Both the position numbers and the translations under genes were made by a program. A model generated the notes under the pieces. The model had not been told where the DNA came from. It saw only the letters and a program-made list of their open reading frames with translations, and ran no database searches. From Mariniblastus fucicola (GTDB taxonomy: Bacteria; Planctomycetota; Planctomycetia; Pirellulales; Pirellulaceae): a stretch of DNA of 64,000 nucleotides. This document shows positions 1 through 10,397 of this stretch, piece after piece. The DNA is taken from positions 930,001 through 994,000 of the forward strand of contig NZ_CP042912.1 in assembly GCF_008087665.1 (NCBI RefSeq), read 5' to 3'. Each line of letters begins with the position of its first letter. The first letter of the stretch is position 1.

Positions 1-1
1 G

Positions 2-3000
2 GTTCAGGTCACCGACATCACAACGGTTTACGGCGTTGACTACGACAACGCAGTGACAGCGATTCAGAATGCGGTAACAGCCTGGAATGCGGCCAATCCA
101 ACAGCTGGTTCTCTGGCAGCAACGTTTGCCGGTGGAGCTGCTCCAGTGGTTCTGACGTACCTTGCTGGTAGCGATGGAGTCGGTGGCGGTGCTGACACGG
201 CGATGACACCTGACTTGATCGTCAACGTCACAGCGACGGACGACTCGTTGGTCGAAGGTTCTGAAACGGTTGATATCACGATCGACAATCCTGGCAGCAC
301 AACAGGTGCTGATGTTCGATTGGCGGGTGATGATGGAACTGGAACGGTTGTTCCAGACATCACTGTCACAACGGAAATCACTGACAATGATTCGGCGAAC
401 TGGACGTTAACAGAAACAACAACAGGGTTGATTGATGAAGGCGATGCGGCCGTCTACGAGCTGACGCTTAATGGAAGTGCCAGTGGCATGCCTTCAGCAG
501 CGGCCGTCCAGTCGGGCGACAACGCGTCGATAACGATGGCACTTGGATTGCTTGGTCCAACTTCGTTGAACGACTTCGATGAATTCACCGATGCGGACAT
601 ACTTGGGGCTCAGCTGCTTGATGAGACCAGCCCTCTGGCGATGGCAATTCAGGATGCAGTGGATGCCTACAACCTGGCAGCCGGAACTTCACCGATGGAT
701 CCGGACTCGTTCGACTTCGATGCCGGTGCGGGCGAAGTGACCTTCTATGGTGATAGTGTCCAAACGGCACCGACGTTGACCATCGATCTCAATACGTTTG
801 AGGACGACGGCTTCGAGCAAGGTGCAGGAGCACTCAAGCACCTGTCGAATTTCGTTGAACCAAACGAAGATTTCACGGTTTCGATTTCCGATCCGCAATT
901 CAATGGAGTTTCTGCGACTCCAGAGATTACCGCGACGGGACCCAATACTGTTATGACGACAATCGTGGACAATGACACTACTGAAGTTTCGATCATGAAA
1001 CTCAATGATGCTCAGGAAGGCAACGATGGCGATCTGACCAACGAAGCGATCATTGATGGTCGATTCAAGATCTCTCTGTCCAATCCAAGTCAGAACACGA
1101 TCACCGTGACGCTGACCGATGGACTCGGCAGCCTCATCATCAACAACGGTACGGCTTCCAACAATGGAGTCCCAACACCAGGTGGTGATGACTATGCCAA
1201 CAGCTCGCTGTCGGATGTCACGTTCTCACCTGGTAGCGTGTTAGAGATTGCTTCCGTTGATGTTAAAGATGACATGGTGGTCGAAGGAACCGAGACGGTC
1301 ATTGCCACAGTGACTTCCATCACCGACGTAACCGGAACACTTAATCCGGGTGCCATTTCGATATCGTCAACTGACGAAGCCTCGCTGGACATCATCGATG
1401 ACGATTCGGCTGTCTTGACGGTTGTTGACATGACCGAAGACGAAGAGACCGGAATGATCACGTTCACAGTAGAGCTTGATAAAGATGTTCAAGATGGCTT
1501 CTCGGTTGATTACAGCGTGACCGACGTTTCTACCGAGGCAGCCGATTTCACGGGTGCTCTGACCGGTACCTTGAATTTCGCGGGTACGGCAGGTGAAACG
1601 GAAACGTTCACTATTGGCATCAATGATGACATGATTGTTGAAGGCGATGAGACGTTTACCGTAAACCTTGGCAACGTCGTCCCGGTGAGTGTTTCACCAG
1701 CAAGCCTGATTGATGCCACGGACACCGCTACAGGTACGATCACCAACACTGACACGGCTGACTTGACGGTTACTGACGTGACCGAAGATGAAGAGAACGG
1801 CACGATGACGTTCACCGTGACACTTGATAATCCAGTTGAAGGCGGCTTCGATGTTGACTGGTCAACAGCCAATGTGAGCACCGAGAACGCTGACTTCGAT
1901 CCATCCGGATTGCCATCAGGAACGATCACGTTCGCTGGTACAGCGGGTGAGACTCAGGCGATCACGATCAACATCGAAGATGACATGATCGTGGAAGGTG
2001 ATGAAACGTTCACGCTCTCCCTGAGCAACGTTGATACCTCCTTGAGTACTTCGGGTGGAACACCGGGCACACCACCTGCGGACAACGCAGACATTGATGC
2101 CACGGACACCGCTACAGGTACGATCACCAACACTGACACGGCTGACTTGACGGTTACTGACGTGACCGAAGATGAAGAGAACGGCACGATGACGTTCACC
2201 GTGACACTTGATAATCCAGTTGAAGGCGGCTTCGATGTTGACTGGTCAACAGCCAATGTGAGCACCGAGAACGCTGACTTCGATCCATCCGGATTGCCAT
2301 CAGGAACGATCACGTTCGCTGGTACAGCGGGTGAGACTCAGGCGATCACGATCAACATCGAAGATGACATGATCGTGGAAGGTGATGAAACGTTCACGCT
2401 CTCCCTGAGCAACGTTGATACCTCCTTGAGTACTTCGGGTGGAACACCGGGCACACCACCTGCGGACAACGCAGACATTGATGCCACGGACACCGCTACA
2501 GGTACGATCACCAACACTGACACGGCTGACTTGACGGTTACTGACGTGACCGAAGATGAAGAGAACGGCACGATGACGTTCACCGTGACACTTGATAATC
2601 CAGTTGAAGGCGGCTTCGATGTTGACTGGTCAACAGCCAATGTGAGCACCGAGAACGCTGACTTCGATCCATCCGGATTGCCATCAGGAACGATCACGTT
2701 CGCTGGTACAGCGGGTGAGACTCAGGCGATCACGATCAACATCGAAGATGACATGATCGTGGAAGGTGATGAAACGTTCACGCTCTCCCTGAGCAACGTT
2801 GATACCTCCTTGAGTACTTCGGGTGGAACACCGGGCACACCACCTGCGGACAACGCAGACATTGATGCCACGGACACCGCTACAGGTACGATCACCAACA
2901 CTGACACGGCTGACTTGACGGTTACTGACGTGACCGAAGATGAAGAGAACGGCACGATGACGTTCACCGTGACACTTGATAATCCAGTTGAAGGCGGCTT

Positions 3001-6000
3001 CGATGTTGACTGGTCAACAGCCAATGTGAGCACCGAGAACGCTGACTTCGATCCATCCGGATTGCCATCAGGAACGATCACGTTCGCTGGTACAGCGGGT
3101 GAGACTCAGGCGATCACGATCAACATCGAAGATGACATGATCGTGGAAGGTGATGAAACGTTCACGCTCTCCCTGAGCAACGTTGATACCTCCTTGAGTA
3201 CTTCGGGTGGAACACCGGGCACACCACCTGCGGACAACGCAGACATTGATGCCACGGACACCGCTACAGGTACGATCACCAACACTGACACGGCTGACTT
3301 GACGGTTACTGACGTGACCGAAGATGAAGAGAACGGCACGATGACGTTCACCGTGACACTTGATAATCCAGTTGAAGGCGGCTTCGATGTTGACTGGTCA
3401 ACAGCCAATGTGAGCACCGAGAACGCTGACTTCGATCCATCCGGATTGCCATCAGGAACGATCACGTTCGCTGGTACAGCGGGTGAGACTCAGGCGATCA
3501 CGATCAACATCGAAGATGACATGATCGTGGAAGGTGATGAAACGTTCACGCTCTCCCTGAGCAACGTTGATACCTCCTTGAGTACTTCGGGTGGAACACC
3601 GGGCACACCACCTGCGGACAACGCAGACATTGATGCCACGGACACCGCTACAGGTACGATCACCAACACTGACACGGCTGACTTGACGGTTACTGACGTG
3701 ACCGAAGATGAAGAGAACGGCACGATGACGTTCACCGTGACACTTGATAATCCAGTTGAAGGCGGCTTCGATGTTGACTGGTCAACAGCCAATGTGAGCA
3801 CCGAGAACGCTGACTTCGATCCATCCGGATTGCCATCAGGAACGATCACGTTCGCTGGTACAGCGGGTGAGACTCAGGCGATCACGATCAACATCGAAGA
3901 TGACATGATCGTGGAAGGTGATGAAACGTTCACGCTCTCCCTGAGCAACGTTGATACCTCCTTGAGTACTTCGGGTGGAACACCGGGCACACCACCTGCG
4001 GACAACGCAGACATTGATGCCACGGACACCGCTACAGGTACGATCACCAACACTGACACGGCTGACTTGACGGTTACTGACGTGACCGAAGATGAAGAGA
4101 ACGGCACGATGACGTTCACCGTGACACTTGATAATCCAGTTGAAGGCGGCTTCGATGTTGACTGGTCAACAGCCAATGTGAGCACCGAGAACGCTGACTT
4201 CGATCCATCCGGATTGCCATCAGGAACGATCACGTTCGCTGGTACAGCGGGTGAGACTCAGGCGATCACGATCAACATCGAAGATGACATGATCGTGGAA
4301 GGTGATGAAACGTTCACGCTCTCCCTGAGCAACGTTGATACCTCCTTGAGTACTTCGGGTGGAACACCGGGCACACCACCTGCGGACAACGCAGACATTG
4401 ATGCCACGGACACCGCTACAGGTACGATCACCAACACTGACACGGCTGACTTGACGGTAGGTGATGTTAGTGTCAACGAAGATCTGGGTACCGTTGAGGT
4501 AACTGTGACTTTGGACAATCCAGTCGAAGGCGGTTTCAATGTTGACTACGTACTGACCGACGGTTCTGCAGTTTCACCTGGTGACTACATTTCGACGGGT
4601 GGCACGCTCAGCTTCGCTGGTGGCATGGGTGAAACCCAAACGATCACGATTCCGATCGGGATTGACATGCTGGTAGAAGCTAATGAAACGTTTACGGTCT
4701 CGCTTACAAACGTGGATACTTCTGTCGGCACCGGTACTCCGAATCCTGACAACGCCGATATCAGCGTTACTGATACCGGAACCGTGACTATCCTCAATGA
4801 TGACACTGCTAACGTTACCATTGATGACATCTTGGTCCAGGAAGGCGATTCTGGAACATCCGTCGCGACGTTCACCGTCTCAATCGACAAACTGTCGGAC
4901 CAAGACATCACGGTTGACTGGATGACCATGGATGACACCGCAATGGCTGGCAGTGACTACGTTGCCGGTTCTGGCACCGTAACCATTCCAGCGGGTCAGC
5001 TGACGGCTGAAATCGACGTCACCATCAATGGTGATACCGATGTTGAGCCTGATGAAGATTTCAAAGTTGTGCTTAGTAATCCAACCTATGCTCTGGATCC
5101 TGGCGATTCGAATCCGTTGACTGGTGGACCGAATGCGGACGCTGGACCAGGTGCGGCTCAGGTTGAAATTACCGATGATGTCGGTATTGGAACGATCAAC
5201 AACGATGATGCTTTGATCGAGTTTGAAGTTGATGAAAGTATCAAGTCGGAAGATGGAACCGGCGGACCTGGACCAATCCTGCTTGTTCGCGGCGATTTAA
5301 CCGACACGATTGCTGCTGATCGAACGATCACACTGCAGATCGTAGGTGGAACAGCCATTCGCAACGTTGATTACATCTTCGGCGATAGTGCATCTGGTCC
5401 GATCACATTCTATGTGCCAGATGGTGACTACTCGGCGGGTATGGGCTTTGATCTGACTCTGTACGATCTCAACGGTGAGTTGGTCTCAGTCAGCGGTCTT
5501 GATCCTGTTCTCAACGTCATCAACGATGCCATTCTCGAAGGTGATGAAAGCCTGACGATCGACATCAACGGCGAAGGCAACGTCTTCGAAGTTGGCGATG
5601 CTGACGGAATCAATGGCACAAACAAGGACACAGACCACGTCATTGGCGACAACGAAACGGCGACTGTGTCGGTGATCCCAATGCAGACAGTCACTGAAGA
5701 GAGCGGAGCTCAGACCTTTGATGTTGTGCTCAACACCTTTGGTGATGGTCCTGGCGGAACAGCTACTTTGGCTACTGGCATGATCACTCCGTTTGGAATT
5801 CAGTCGCCGATTTCGATCACGGCTGATGTGGTTGATGACGGTGACGGTACTGCAACACCGGGTGCGACATCGCCAGGAGACTTCGATTACTCAACCCAGT
5901 CGATAACCTTCAATCCGGGTGATGGAGATGGTGAAACTCGAACGCTGACGATTACGCCAACTTCTGACGTCGTCGTTGAAGCCGATGAAACTGTTGACGT

Positions 6001-9000
6001 TGACTTCGACAACACTGAAGCAGGATTCGGCGGCTTCGCTGACAGCCAGGTAACTTATGTTGCCGGCGATGTCACAATCCTTGACGATGACAGCGCCACC
6101 GTTTCGATCTCCGGAACGACTGACGCTGACGAAACGGGCTCAGTTCCTGGTCAGTTCACTGTGACGCAAACAGCCGTTAGCAGTACTGATGCGGATCTGA
6201 CTTACAGCGTGACGGTCGGCTCCACAGCCAGCGATGGCGGAGTGGATTACACGACGCTCAGCGGTACAGTCACGATTCTGGCTGGTAGCACAACGGCCGT
6301 GATTGACGTCACTGGCATCGTTGACGACGGCATTGTTGAAGCTGATGAGATTGTGGAAGTCATGCTCACTGGCATCACCGCGGGTGATCCACAGATCACG
6401 ATCGACACCGGAAACGATACCGACTCGATTGCAATCCTTGACGATGACAGCGCCACCGTTTCGATCTCCGGAACGACTGACGCTGACGAAACGGGCTCAG
6501 TTCCTGGTCAGTTCACTGTGACGCAAACAGCCGTTAGCAGTACTGATACGGATCTGACTTACAGCGTGACGGTCGGCTCCACAGCCAGCGATGGCGGAGT
6601 GGATTACACGACGCTCAGCGGTACAGTCACGATTCTGGCTGGTAGCACAACGGCCGTGATTGACGTCACTGGCATCGTTGACGACGGCATTGTTGAAGCT
6701 GATGAGATTGTGGAAGTCATGCTCACTGGCATCACCGCGGGTGATCCACAGATCACGATCGACACCGGAAACGATACCGACTCGATTGCAATCCTTGACG
6801 ATGACAGCGCCACCGTTTCGATCTCCGGAACGACTGACGCTGACGAAACGGGCTCAGTTCCTGGTCAGTTCACTGTGACGCAAACAGCCGTTAGCAGTAC
6901 TGATACGGATCTGACTTACAGCGTGACGGTCGGCTCCACAGCCAGCGATGGCGGAGTGGATTACACGACGCTCAGCGGTACAGTCACGATTCTGGCTGGT
7001 AGCACAACGGCCGTGATTGACGTCACTGGCATCGTTGACGACGGCATTGTTGAAGCTGATGAGATTGTGGAAGTCATGCTCACTGGCATCACCGCGGGTG
7101 ATCCACAGATCACGATCGACACCGGAAACGACACCGACTCGATTGCAATCCTTGACGATGACAGCGCCACCGTTTCGATCTCCGGAACGACTGACGCTGA
7201 CGAAACGGGCTCAGTTCCTGGTCAGTTCACTGTGACGCAAACAGCCGTTAGCAGTACTGATACGGATCTGACTTACAGCGTGACGGTCGGCTCCACAGCC
7301 AGCGATGGCGGAGTGGATTACACGACGCTCAGCGGTACAGTCACGATTCTGGCTGGTAGCACAACGGCCGTGATTGACGTCACTGGCATCGTTGACGACG
7401 GCATTGTTGAAGCTGATGAGATTGTGGAAGTCATGCTCACTGGCATCACCGCGGGTGATCCACAGATCACGATCGACACCGGAAACGACACCGACTCGAT
7501 TGCAATCCTTGACGATGACAGCGCCACCGTTTCGATCTCCGGAACGACTGACGCTGACGAAACGGGCTCAGTTCCTGGTCAGTTCACTGTGACGCAAACA
7601 GCCGTTAGCAGTACTGATACGGATCTGACTTACAGCGTGACGGTCGGCTCCACAGCCAGCGATGGCGGAGTGGATTACACGACGCTCAGCGGTACAGTCA
7701 CGATTCTGGCTGGTAGCACAACGGCCGTGATTGACGTCACTGGCATCGTTGACGACGGCATTGTTGAAGCTGATGAGATTGTGGAAGTCATGCTCACTGG
7801 CATCACCGCGGGTGATCCACAGATCACGATCGACACCGGAAACGACACCGACTCGATTGCAATCCTTGACAACGACAGTGCCACTGTCACGTTGACAGAG
7901 GTTGGACCGGATCCGATCGCGGAACCAAGTGGTGTGGCTTCTTACACGTTGGCACTCAACGGTGCGACCAGCAGCAGCACACCGACCGTCGTTGACTTCT
8001 CGACAGCTGGTGTCGCGCTTCGAGTCGCAGGAGCTGCTCCTCACCAGACTCAGGACTACTCAATCTGGATCGACGACGGATTTGGAAACTACTCCGAGGT
8101 TACTGGAGATTCGTTCACGATTCCGGCAGGTGTCAGTTCAGTTGACGTTCAAATCCGTGTCGAAGATGACTTGGTTGTTGAGCTGACCGAAGACGTAGTT
8201 TTGACTCTCGACGGTTCAGCAGGCGATCCGGTTGCCATGGGGGACCCAAGTATCACTTTGGGCTCGACCCTCGGTGGATCGACAGACATTACGGACAACG
8301 ACACTGCCCAAATCATTATCAAGGTTCTTGATGGGACGGCGAGCGAAACGGCACTGGGCGACCCAGCCGAGATTGGTCAGTTTACTGTCCGCTTGGTGGT
8401 TCCGGGATCTGTTACTTCAAGCAATCCGCTGGGTACTCCAGCTCCCGTTTCGTACAACATTACTGTTGGATTCGAAGCCTTTGGAGGAACAGCGGTCAAC
8501 GGAGTTGATTATGATTCGCTTCCAACGACAGTCTTCTTCGCTCCAGGTGTGACTGACAACACCATCAACATCACACCTGAATTTGATTTAGATGTTGAAG
8601 GGCCAGAATCAGTCATCGTAACGTTGGATGAAACATCTGAATCGACGACTGCTTTCTCTGGCATTCCATTCGATGTACAGGTCAGCGATACTGGCGACTG
8701 CGATTCGGCAACGATCATCATTGCGGACGACGATGTAGCTCCGGCAGTCGATGGGATCTATGTAAACAACTCTTTGCCGGCCAGCGGTGGCGTCGCAAGC
8801 GGTCAATGGGACGCTGAGTTCCGTGATCAGGTTGATGGTTCCGACGATGGCTCAACGTTTGGCTATGAGCTAACCGGACGGGCCGACCAGCTTGAAACCA
8901 TTCCTTGGATTAATGTTGATGAACTTGTCGTCACATTTGACAGTTCGATCGATATTGCCTCTCTCGATCTTGGCGATTTTGTAGTTAGCCCAAGTATCGG

Positions 9001-9703
9001 TGACGGCGGAAACAGCATTCCCGGGCAGAAAATCATCGGTGGCTCACCTGTCGACGGTGTCATTCCGACGATCACCGGATTCACCTTGGAAGGAAGCAAT
9101 GCAGTCCGATTGGCTCTGTCAAGCGTGCTGGATCCAGCGATCATTGAGTTGAACGTCAATGCTTCGGGGATCACGTTTGATGGTGGAGCACGAACAGGGA
9201 CGGACTTGGCCTACACGTTCCGGGCATTGCCTGGCGACGTTGTCGAAAGTGGGGCACTTCGCGTTCAGACTGCTGACTTACTTGATTTGGTGACCTCAGG
9301 AAGAATTAACGCTTCTATCGGTTCACCGAACTACTCATTCCGTGCGAACGTTGATGGTAATTTCCGGATTCAAACAGCGGATATTCTTGCGATCAATGAA
9401 CGTTTGAACGATGTCTTGGTTCCACCAGCAGCACCATCAATGGCAAGCTTCATCGGATCGCCTGAAACGATGCCCCAAGAAACTGACAAGACTGCAAGTA
9501 AACGATCCGCTCAGATGCTTGTAGAAAGTATTAGCAAAATGTTGCTGTCTGGAGCACAGTCAACCTCCTCCGATGCAGTCGTTACCGCTTCGACGGAGAG
9601 AGATTCTGCGATCGTTCAGAAGAAGGTGACTGCCGTGGATGAAGTGTTCGCTGACCGTGACACCACCTCAAGCATGCTTGAGGATTTCGACTGGATTCGC
9701 TAG
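2..9703 (+). CDS. Giant secreted Calx-beta repeat protein with dockerin-like C-terminus (5' end outside window)
   Basis: The reading frame is open to the left edge, so the true start lies outside; 3,233 residues are visible. The protein is a string of Calx-beta-type units (about 120-130 residues), each with the acidic signature DDxxVEGxETFTVxLxNV, a fold known to bind calcium in extracellular adhesins and in Na/Ca exchangers. Two blocks of units are almost perfect tandem copies (1709-4458 and 6075-7870); the others have diverged. Near the end (about 9230-9410) lie two dockerin-like segments, VQTADLLDLV and NVDGNFRIQTADILAINERL, whose spacing of N, D and D resembles a calcium-binding dockerin loop. 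A Ser/Thr-rich tail follows and ends in MLEDFDWIR. Composition is very acidic and Cys-poor, typical of a secreted planctomycete surface protein. The likely role is adhesion or cell-surface scaffolding; this is inferred. No catalytic domain is visible. Confidence 0.9.
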   Translation, partial: VQVTDITTVYGVDYDNAVTAIQNAVTAWNAANPTAGSLAATFAGGAAPVVLTYLAGSDGVGGGADTAMTPDLIVNVTATDDSLVEGSETVDITIDNPGSTTGADVRLAGDDGTGTVVPDITVTTEITDNDSANWTLTETTTGLIDEGDAAVYELTLNGSASGMPSAAAVQSGDNASITMALGLLGPTSLNDFDEFTDADILGAQLLDETSPLAMAIQDAVDAYNLAAGTSPMDPDSFDFDAGAGEVTFYGDSVQTAPTLTIDLNTFEDDGFEQGAGALKHLSNFVEPNEDFTVSISDPQFNGVSATPEITATGPNTVMTTIVDNDTTEVSIMKLNDAQEGNDGDLTNEAIIDGRFKISLSNPSQNTITVTLTDGLGSLIINNGTASNNGVPTPGGDDYANSSLSDVTFSPGSVLEIASVDVKDDMVVEGTETVIATVTSITDVTGTLNPGAISISSTDEASLDIIDDDSAVLTVVDMTEDEETGMITFTVELDKDVQDGFSVDYSVTDVSTEAADFTGALTGTLNFAGTAGETETFTIGINDDMIVEGDETFTVNLGNVVPVSVSPASLIDATDTATGTITNTDTADLTVTDVTEDEENGTMTFTVTLDNPVEGGFDVDWSTANVSTENADFDPSGLPSGTITFAGTAGETQAITINIEDDMIVEGDETFTLSLSNVDTSLSTSGGTPGTPPADNADIDATDTATGTITNTDTADLTVTDVTEDEENGTMTFTVTLDNPVEGGFDVDWSTANVSTENADFDPSGLPSGTITFAGTAGETQAITINIEDDMIVEGDETFTLSLSNVDTSLSTSGGTPGTPPADNADIDATDTATGTITNTDTADLTVTDVTEDEENGTMTFTVTLDNPVEGGFDVDWSTANVSTENADFDPSGLPSGTITFAGTAGETQAITINIEDDMIVEGDETFTLSLSNVDTSLSTSGGTPGTPPADNADIDATDTATGTITNTDTADLTVTDVTEDEENGTMTFTVTLDNPVEGGFDVDWSTANVSTENADFDPSGLPSGTITFAGTAGETQAITINIEDDMIVEGDETFTLSLSNVDTSLSTSGGTPGTPPADNADIDATDTATGTITNTDTADLTVTDVTEDEENGTMTFTVTLDNPVEGGFDVDWSTANVSTENADFDPSGLPSGTITFAGTAGETQAITINIEDDMIVEGDETFTLSLSNVDTSLSTSGGTPGTPPADNADIDATDTATGTITNTDTADLTVTDVTEDEENGTMTFTVTLDNPVEGGFDVDWSTANVSTENADFDPSGLPSGTITFAGTAGETQAITINIEDDMIVEGDETFTLSLSNVDTSLSTSGGTPGTPPADNADIDATDTATGTITNTDTADLTVTDVTEDEENGTMTFTVTLDNPVEGGFDVDWSTANVSTENADFDPSGLPSGTITFAGTAGETQAITINIEDDMIVEGDETFTLSLSNVDTSLSTSGGTPGTPPADNADIDATDTATGTITNTDTADLTVGDVSVNEDLGTVEVTVTLDNPVEGGFNVDYVLTDGSAVSPGDYISTGGTLSFAGGMGETQTITIPIGIDMLVEANETFTVSLTNVDTSVGTGTPNPDNADISVTDTGTVTILNDDTANVTIDDILVQEGDSGTSVATFTVSIDKLSDQDITVDWMTMDDTAMAGSDYVAGSGTVTIPAGQLTAEIDVTINGDTDVEPDEDFKVVLSNPTYALDPGDSNPLTGGPNADAGPGAAQVEITDDVGIGTINNDDALIEFEVDESIKSEDGTGGPGPILLVRGDLTDTIAADRTITLQIVGGTAIRNVDYIFGDSASGPITFYVPDGDYSAGMGFDLTLYDLNGELVSVSGLDPVLNVINDAILEGDESLTIDINGEGNVFEVGDADGINGTNKDTDHVIGDNETATVSVIPMQTVTEESGAQTFDVVLNTFGDGPGGTATLATGMITPFGIQSPISITADVVDDGDGTATPGATSPGDFDYSTQSITFNPGDGDGETRTLTITPTSDVVVEADETVDVDFDNTEAGFGGFADSQVTYVAGDVTILDDDSATVSISGTTDADETGSVPGQFTVTQTAVSSTDADLTYSVTVGSTASDGGVDYTTLSGTVTILAGSTTAVIDVTGIVDDGIVEADEIVEVMLTGITAGDPQITIDTGNDTDSIAILDDDSATVSISGTTDADETGSVPGQFTVTQTAVSSTDTDLTYSVTVGSTASDGGVDYTTLSGTVTILAGSTTAVIDVTGIVDDGIVEADEIVEVMLTGITAGDPQITIDTGNDTDSIAILDDDSATVSISGTTDADETGSVPGQFTVTQTAVSSTDTDLTYSVTVGSTASDGGVDYTTLSGTVTILAGSTTAVIDVTGIVDDGIVEADEIVEVMLTGITAGDPQITIDTGNDTDSIAILDDDSATVSISGTTDADETGSVPGQFTVTQTAVSSTDTDLTYSVTVGSTASDGGVDYTTLSGTVTILAGSTTAVIDVTGIVDDGIVEADEIVEVMLTGITAGDPQITIDTGNDTDSIAILDDDSATVSISGTTDADETGSVPGQFTVTQTAVSSTDTDLTYSVTVGSTASDGGVDYTTLSGTVTILAGSTTAVIDVTGIVDDGIVEADEIVEVMLTGITAGDPQITIDTGNDTDSIAILDNDSATVTLTEVGPDPIAEPSGVASYTLALNGATSSSTPTVVDFSTAGVALRVAGAAPHQTQDYSIWIDDGFGNYSEVTGDSFTIPAGVSSVDVQIRVEDDLVVELTEDVVLTLDGSAGDPVAMGDPSITLGSTLGGSTDITDNDTAQIIIKVLDGTASETALGDPAEIGQFTVRLVVPGSVTSSNPLGTPAPVSYNITVGFEAFGGTAVNGVDYDSLPTTVFFAPGVTDNTINITPEFDLDVEGPESVIVTLDETSESTTAFSGIPFDVQVSDTGDCDSATIIIADDDVAPAVDGIYVNNSLPASGGVASGQWDAEFRDQVDGSDDGSTFGYELTGRADQLETIPWINVDELVVTFDSSIDIASLDLGDFVVSPSIGDGGNSIPGQKIIGGSPVDGVIPTITGFTLEGSNAVRLALSSVLDPAIIELNVNASGITFDGGARTGTDLAYTFRALPGDVVESGALRVQTADLLDLVTSGRINASIGSPNYSFRANVDGNFRIQTADILAINERLNDVLVPPAAPSMASFIGSPETMPQETDKTASKRSAQMLVESISKMLLSGAQSTSSDAVVTASTERDSAIVQKKVTAVDEVFADRDTTSSMLEDFDWIR
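1709..4458 (+). repeat. Coding tandem array, 7 copies of a 384-bp unit plus a 62-bp partial copy
   Basis: Copies begin at 1709, 2093, 2477, 2861, 3245, 3629 and 4013; a partial copy covers 4397-4458. The unit is 128 codons, one Calx-beta domain. All copies read the same base for base in my comparison, including synonymous sites, while the units on either side have diverged. This points to very recent expansion or continuing homogenisation. Confidence 0.95.
6075..7870 (+). repeat. Coding tandem array, 5 copies of a 357-bp unit
   Basis: Copies begin at 6075, 6432, 6789, 7146 and 7503, and similarity fades at about 7870. The unit is 119 codons, a second type of Calx-beta domain. Two differences are visible. 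Copy 1 has GCG (Ala) at 6191 where copies 2-5 have ACG (Thr). Copies 1-2 have GAT and copies 3-5 GAC at the Asp codon ending at 6418 and its equivalents. The stepwise pattern records the order of duplication. Confidence 0.95.
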
Positions 9704-9794
9704 TCGTTCAACAGCAACACCTCCGTCGTATTTCAAAGTGGTCAAACACATTTAGACATATTCAGATCTTCAATTTAAAATTAGGTATGACATC

Positions 9795-10397
9795 ATGAAA
9801 AACTATTCAATTCTACTGGCTGTCGCTTTTTCTCTGGTGCTTTGGAGCAATACAGCGTCGGCTGAAATTATCGTCCATGTCGGCAATGTTACTGTCGATG
9901 CTGGTACTAATGCACTGGTGCAGGTCACTGCGACCGGTGACGAAAACTTAACGAGTTTTGATACGCCATTTGATATTGGGAACGACGGATTTCCCAATAT
10001 TGCGCCGACCGGTTTAACTCTGATTGACGTCGTTTCGGCTGAGCCATTCGGAACTGGTTTGTTCTTCAACGCTGCTGAAAACCTTCAAGAAGACCTCATC
10101 GTGAATGACGTCTCGTTGGCCACTGGCGTTCTTCTGGATAGTTCTCCGACCTTGTTGTTTACAATGGAGTTTGCCGTCGGAAATTCAGTTCCAAGCGGAA
10201 CCGTATTTGACTTGACGGTCATTCGTGACGACAAGTTTGTAATCAATGGAACTTCCAATCCGGGGCCTGGAACAAGCCCGGTGGTTGATGTGAACAATGG
10301 CTCCATTACCGTTAGCGCGGTACCAGAACCATCCAGTCTTGCGTTGGCGGCGTTGGTAGTTTGTGGAATAACGCTGAGACGCCGACGCAGTTCTTGA
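9795..10397 (+). CDS. PEP-CTERM sorting-domain protein, possibly cohesin-like
   Basis: 200 residues. Residues 1-23 form a signal peptide (MKNYSILLAVAFSLVLWSN, then cleavage near ASA). The C-terminus has VPEPSS, a hydrophobic helix and a final RRRRSS: the PEP-CTERM signal, recognised by exosortase and removed at export. The middle (about 25-170) is beta-rich, opening with a VGNVTVDAG-type strand and containing FTMEFAVGN; this layout resembles cohesin-type domains, but that is a weak call. The gene starts 91 bp after the giant protein, which ends in a dockerin-like segment, so a cohesin-dockerin contact between the two products is possible. AGGT at 9783-9786 is a poor ribosome site. Exported by inference; function unknown. 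Confidence 0.8.
   Translation: MKNYSILLAVAFSLVLWSNTASAEIIVHVGNVTVDAGTNALVQVTATGDENLTSFDTPFDIGNDGFPNIAPTGLTLIDVVSAEPFGTGLFFNAAENLQEDLIVNDVSLATGVLLDSSPTLLFTMEFAVGNSVPSGTVFDLTVIRDDKFVINGTSNPGPGTSPVVDVNNGSITVSAVPEPSSLALAALVVCGITLRRRRSS

Noticed and set aside
1954-4539. Seven near-identical minus-strand open frames of 119 codons
   Set aside because: They are antisense shadows of the 384-bp coding repeats; regular spacing and identity follow from the plus-strand array.
1709-7870. Regular repeats as a possible CRISPR array
   Set aside because: Units of 384 and 357 bp, contiguous without spacers and fully coding in one frame.
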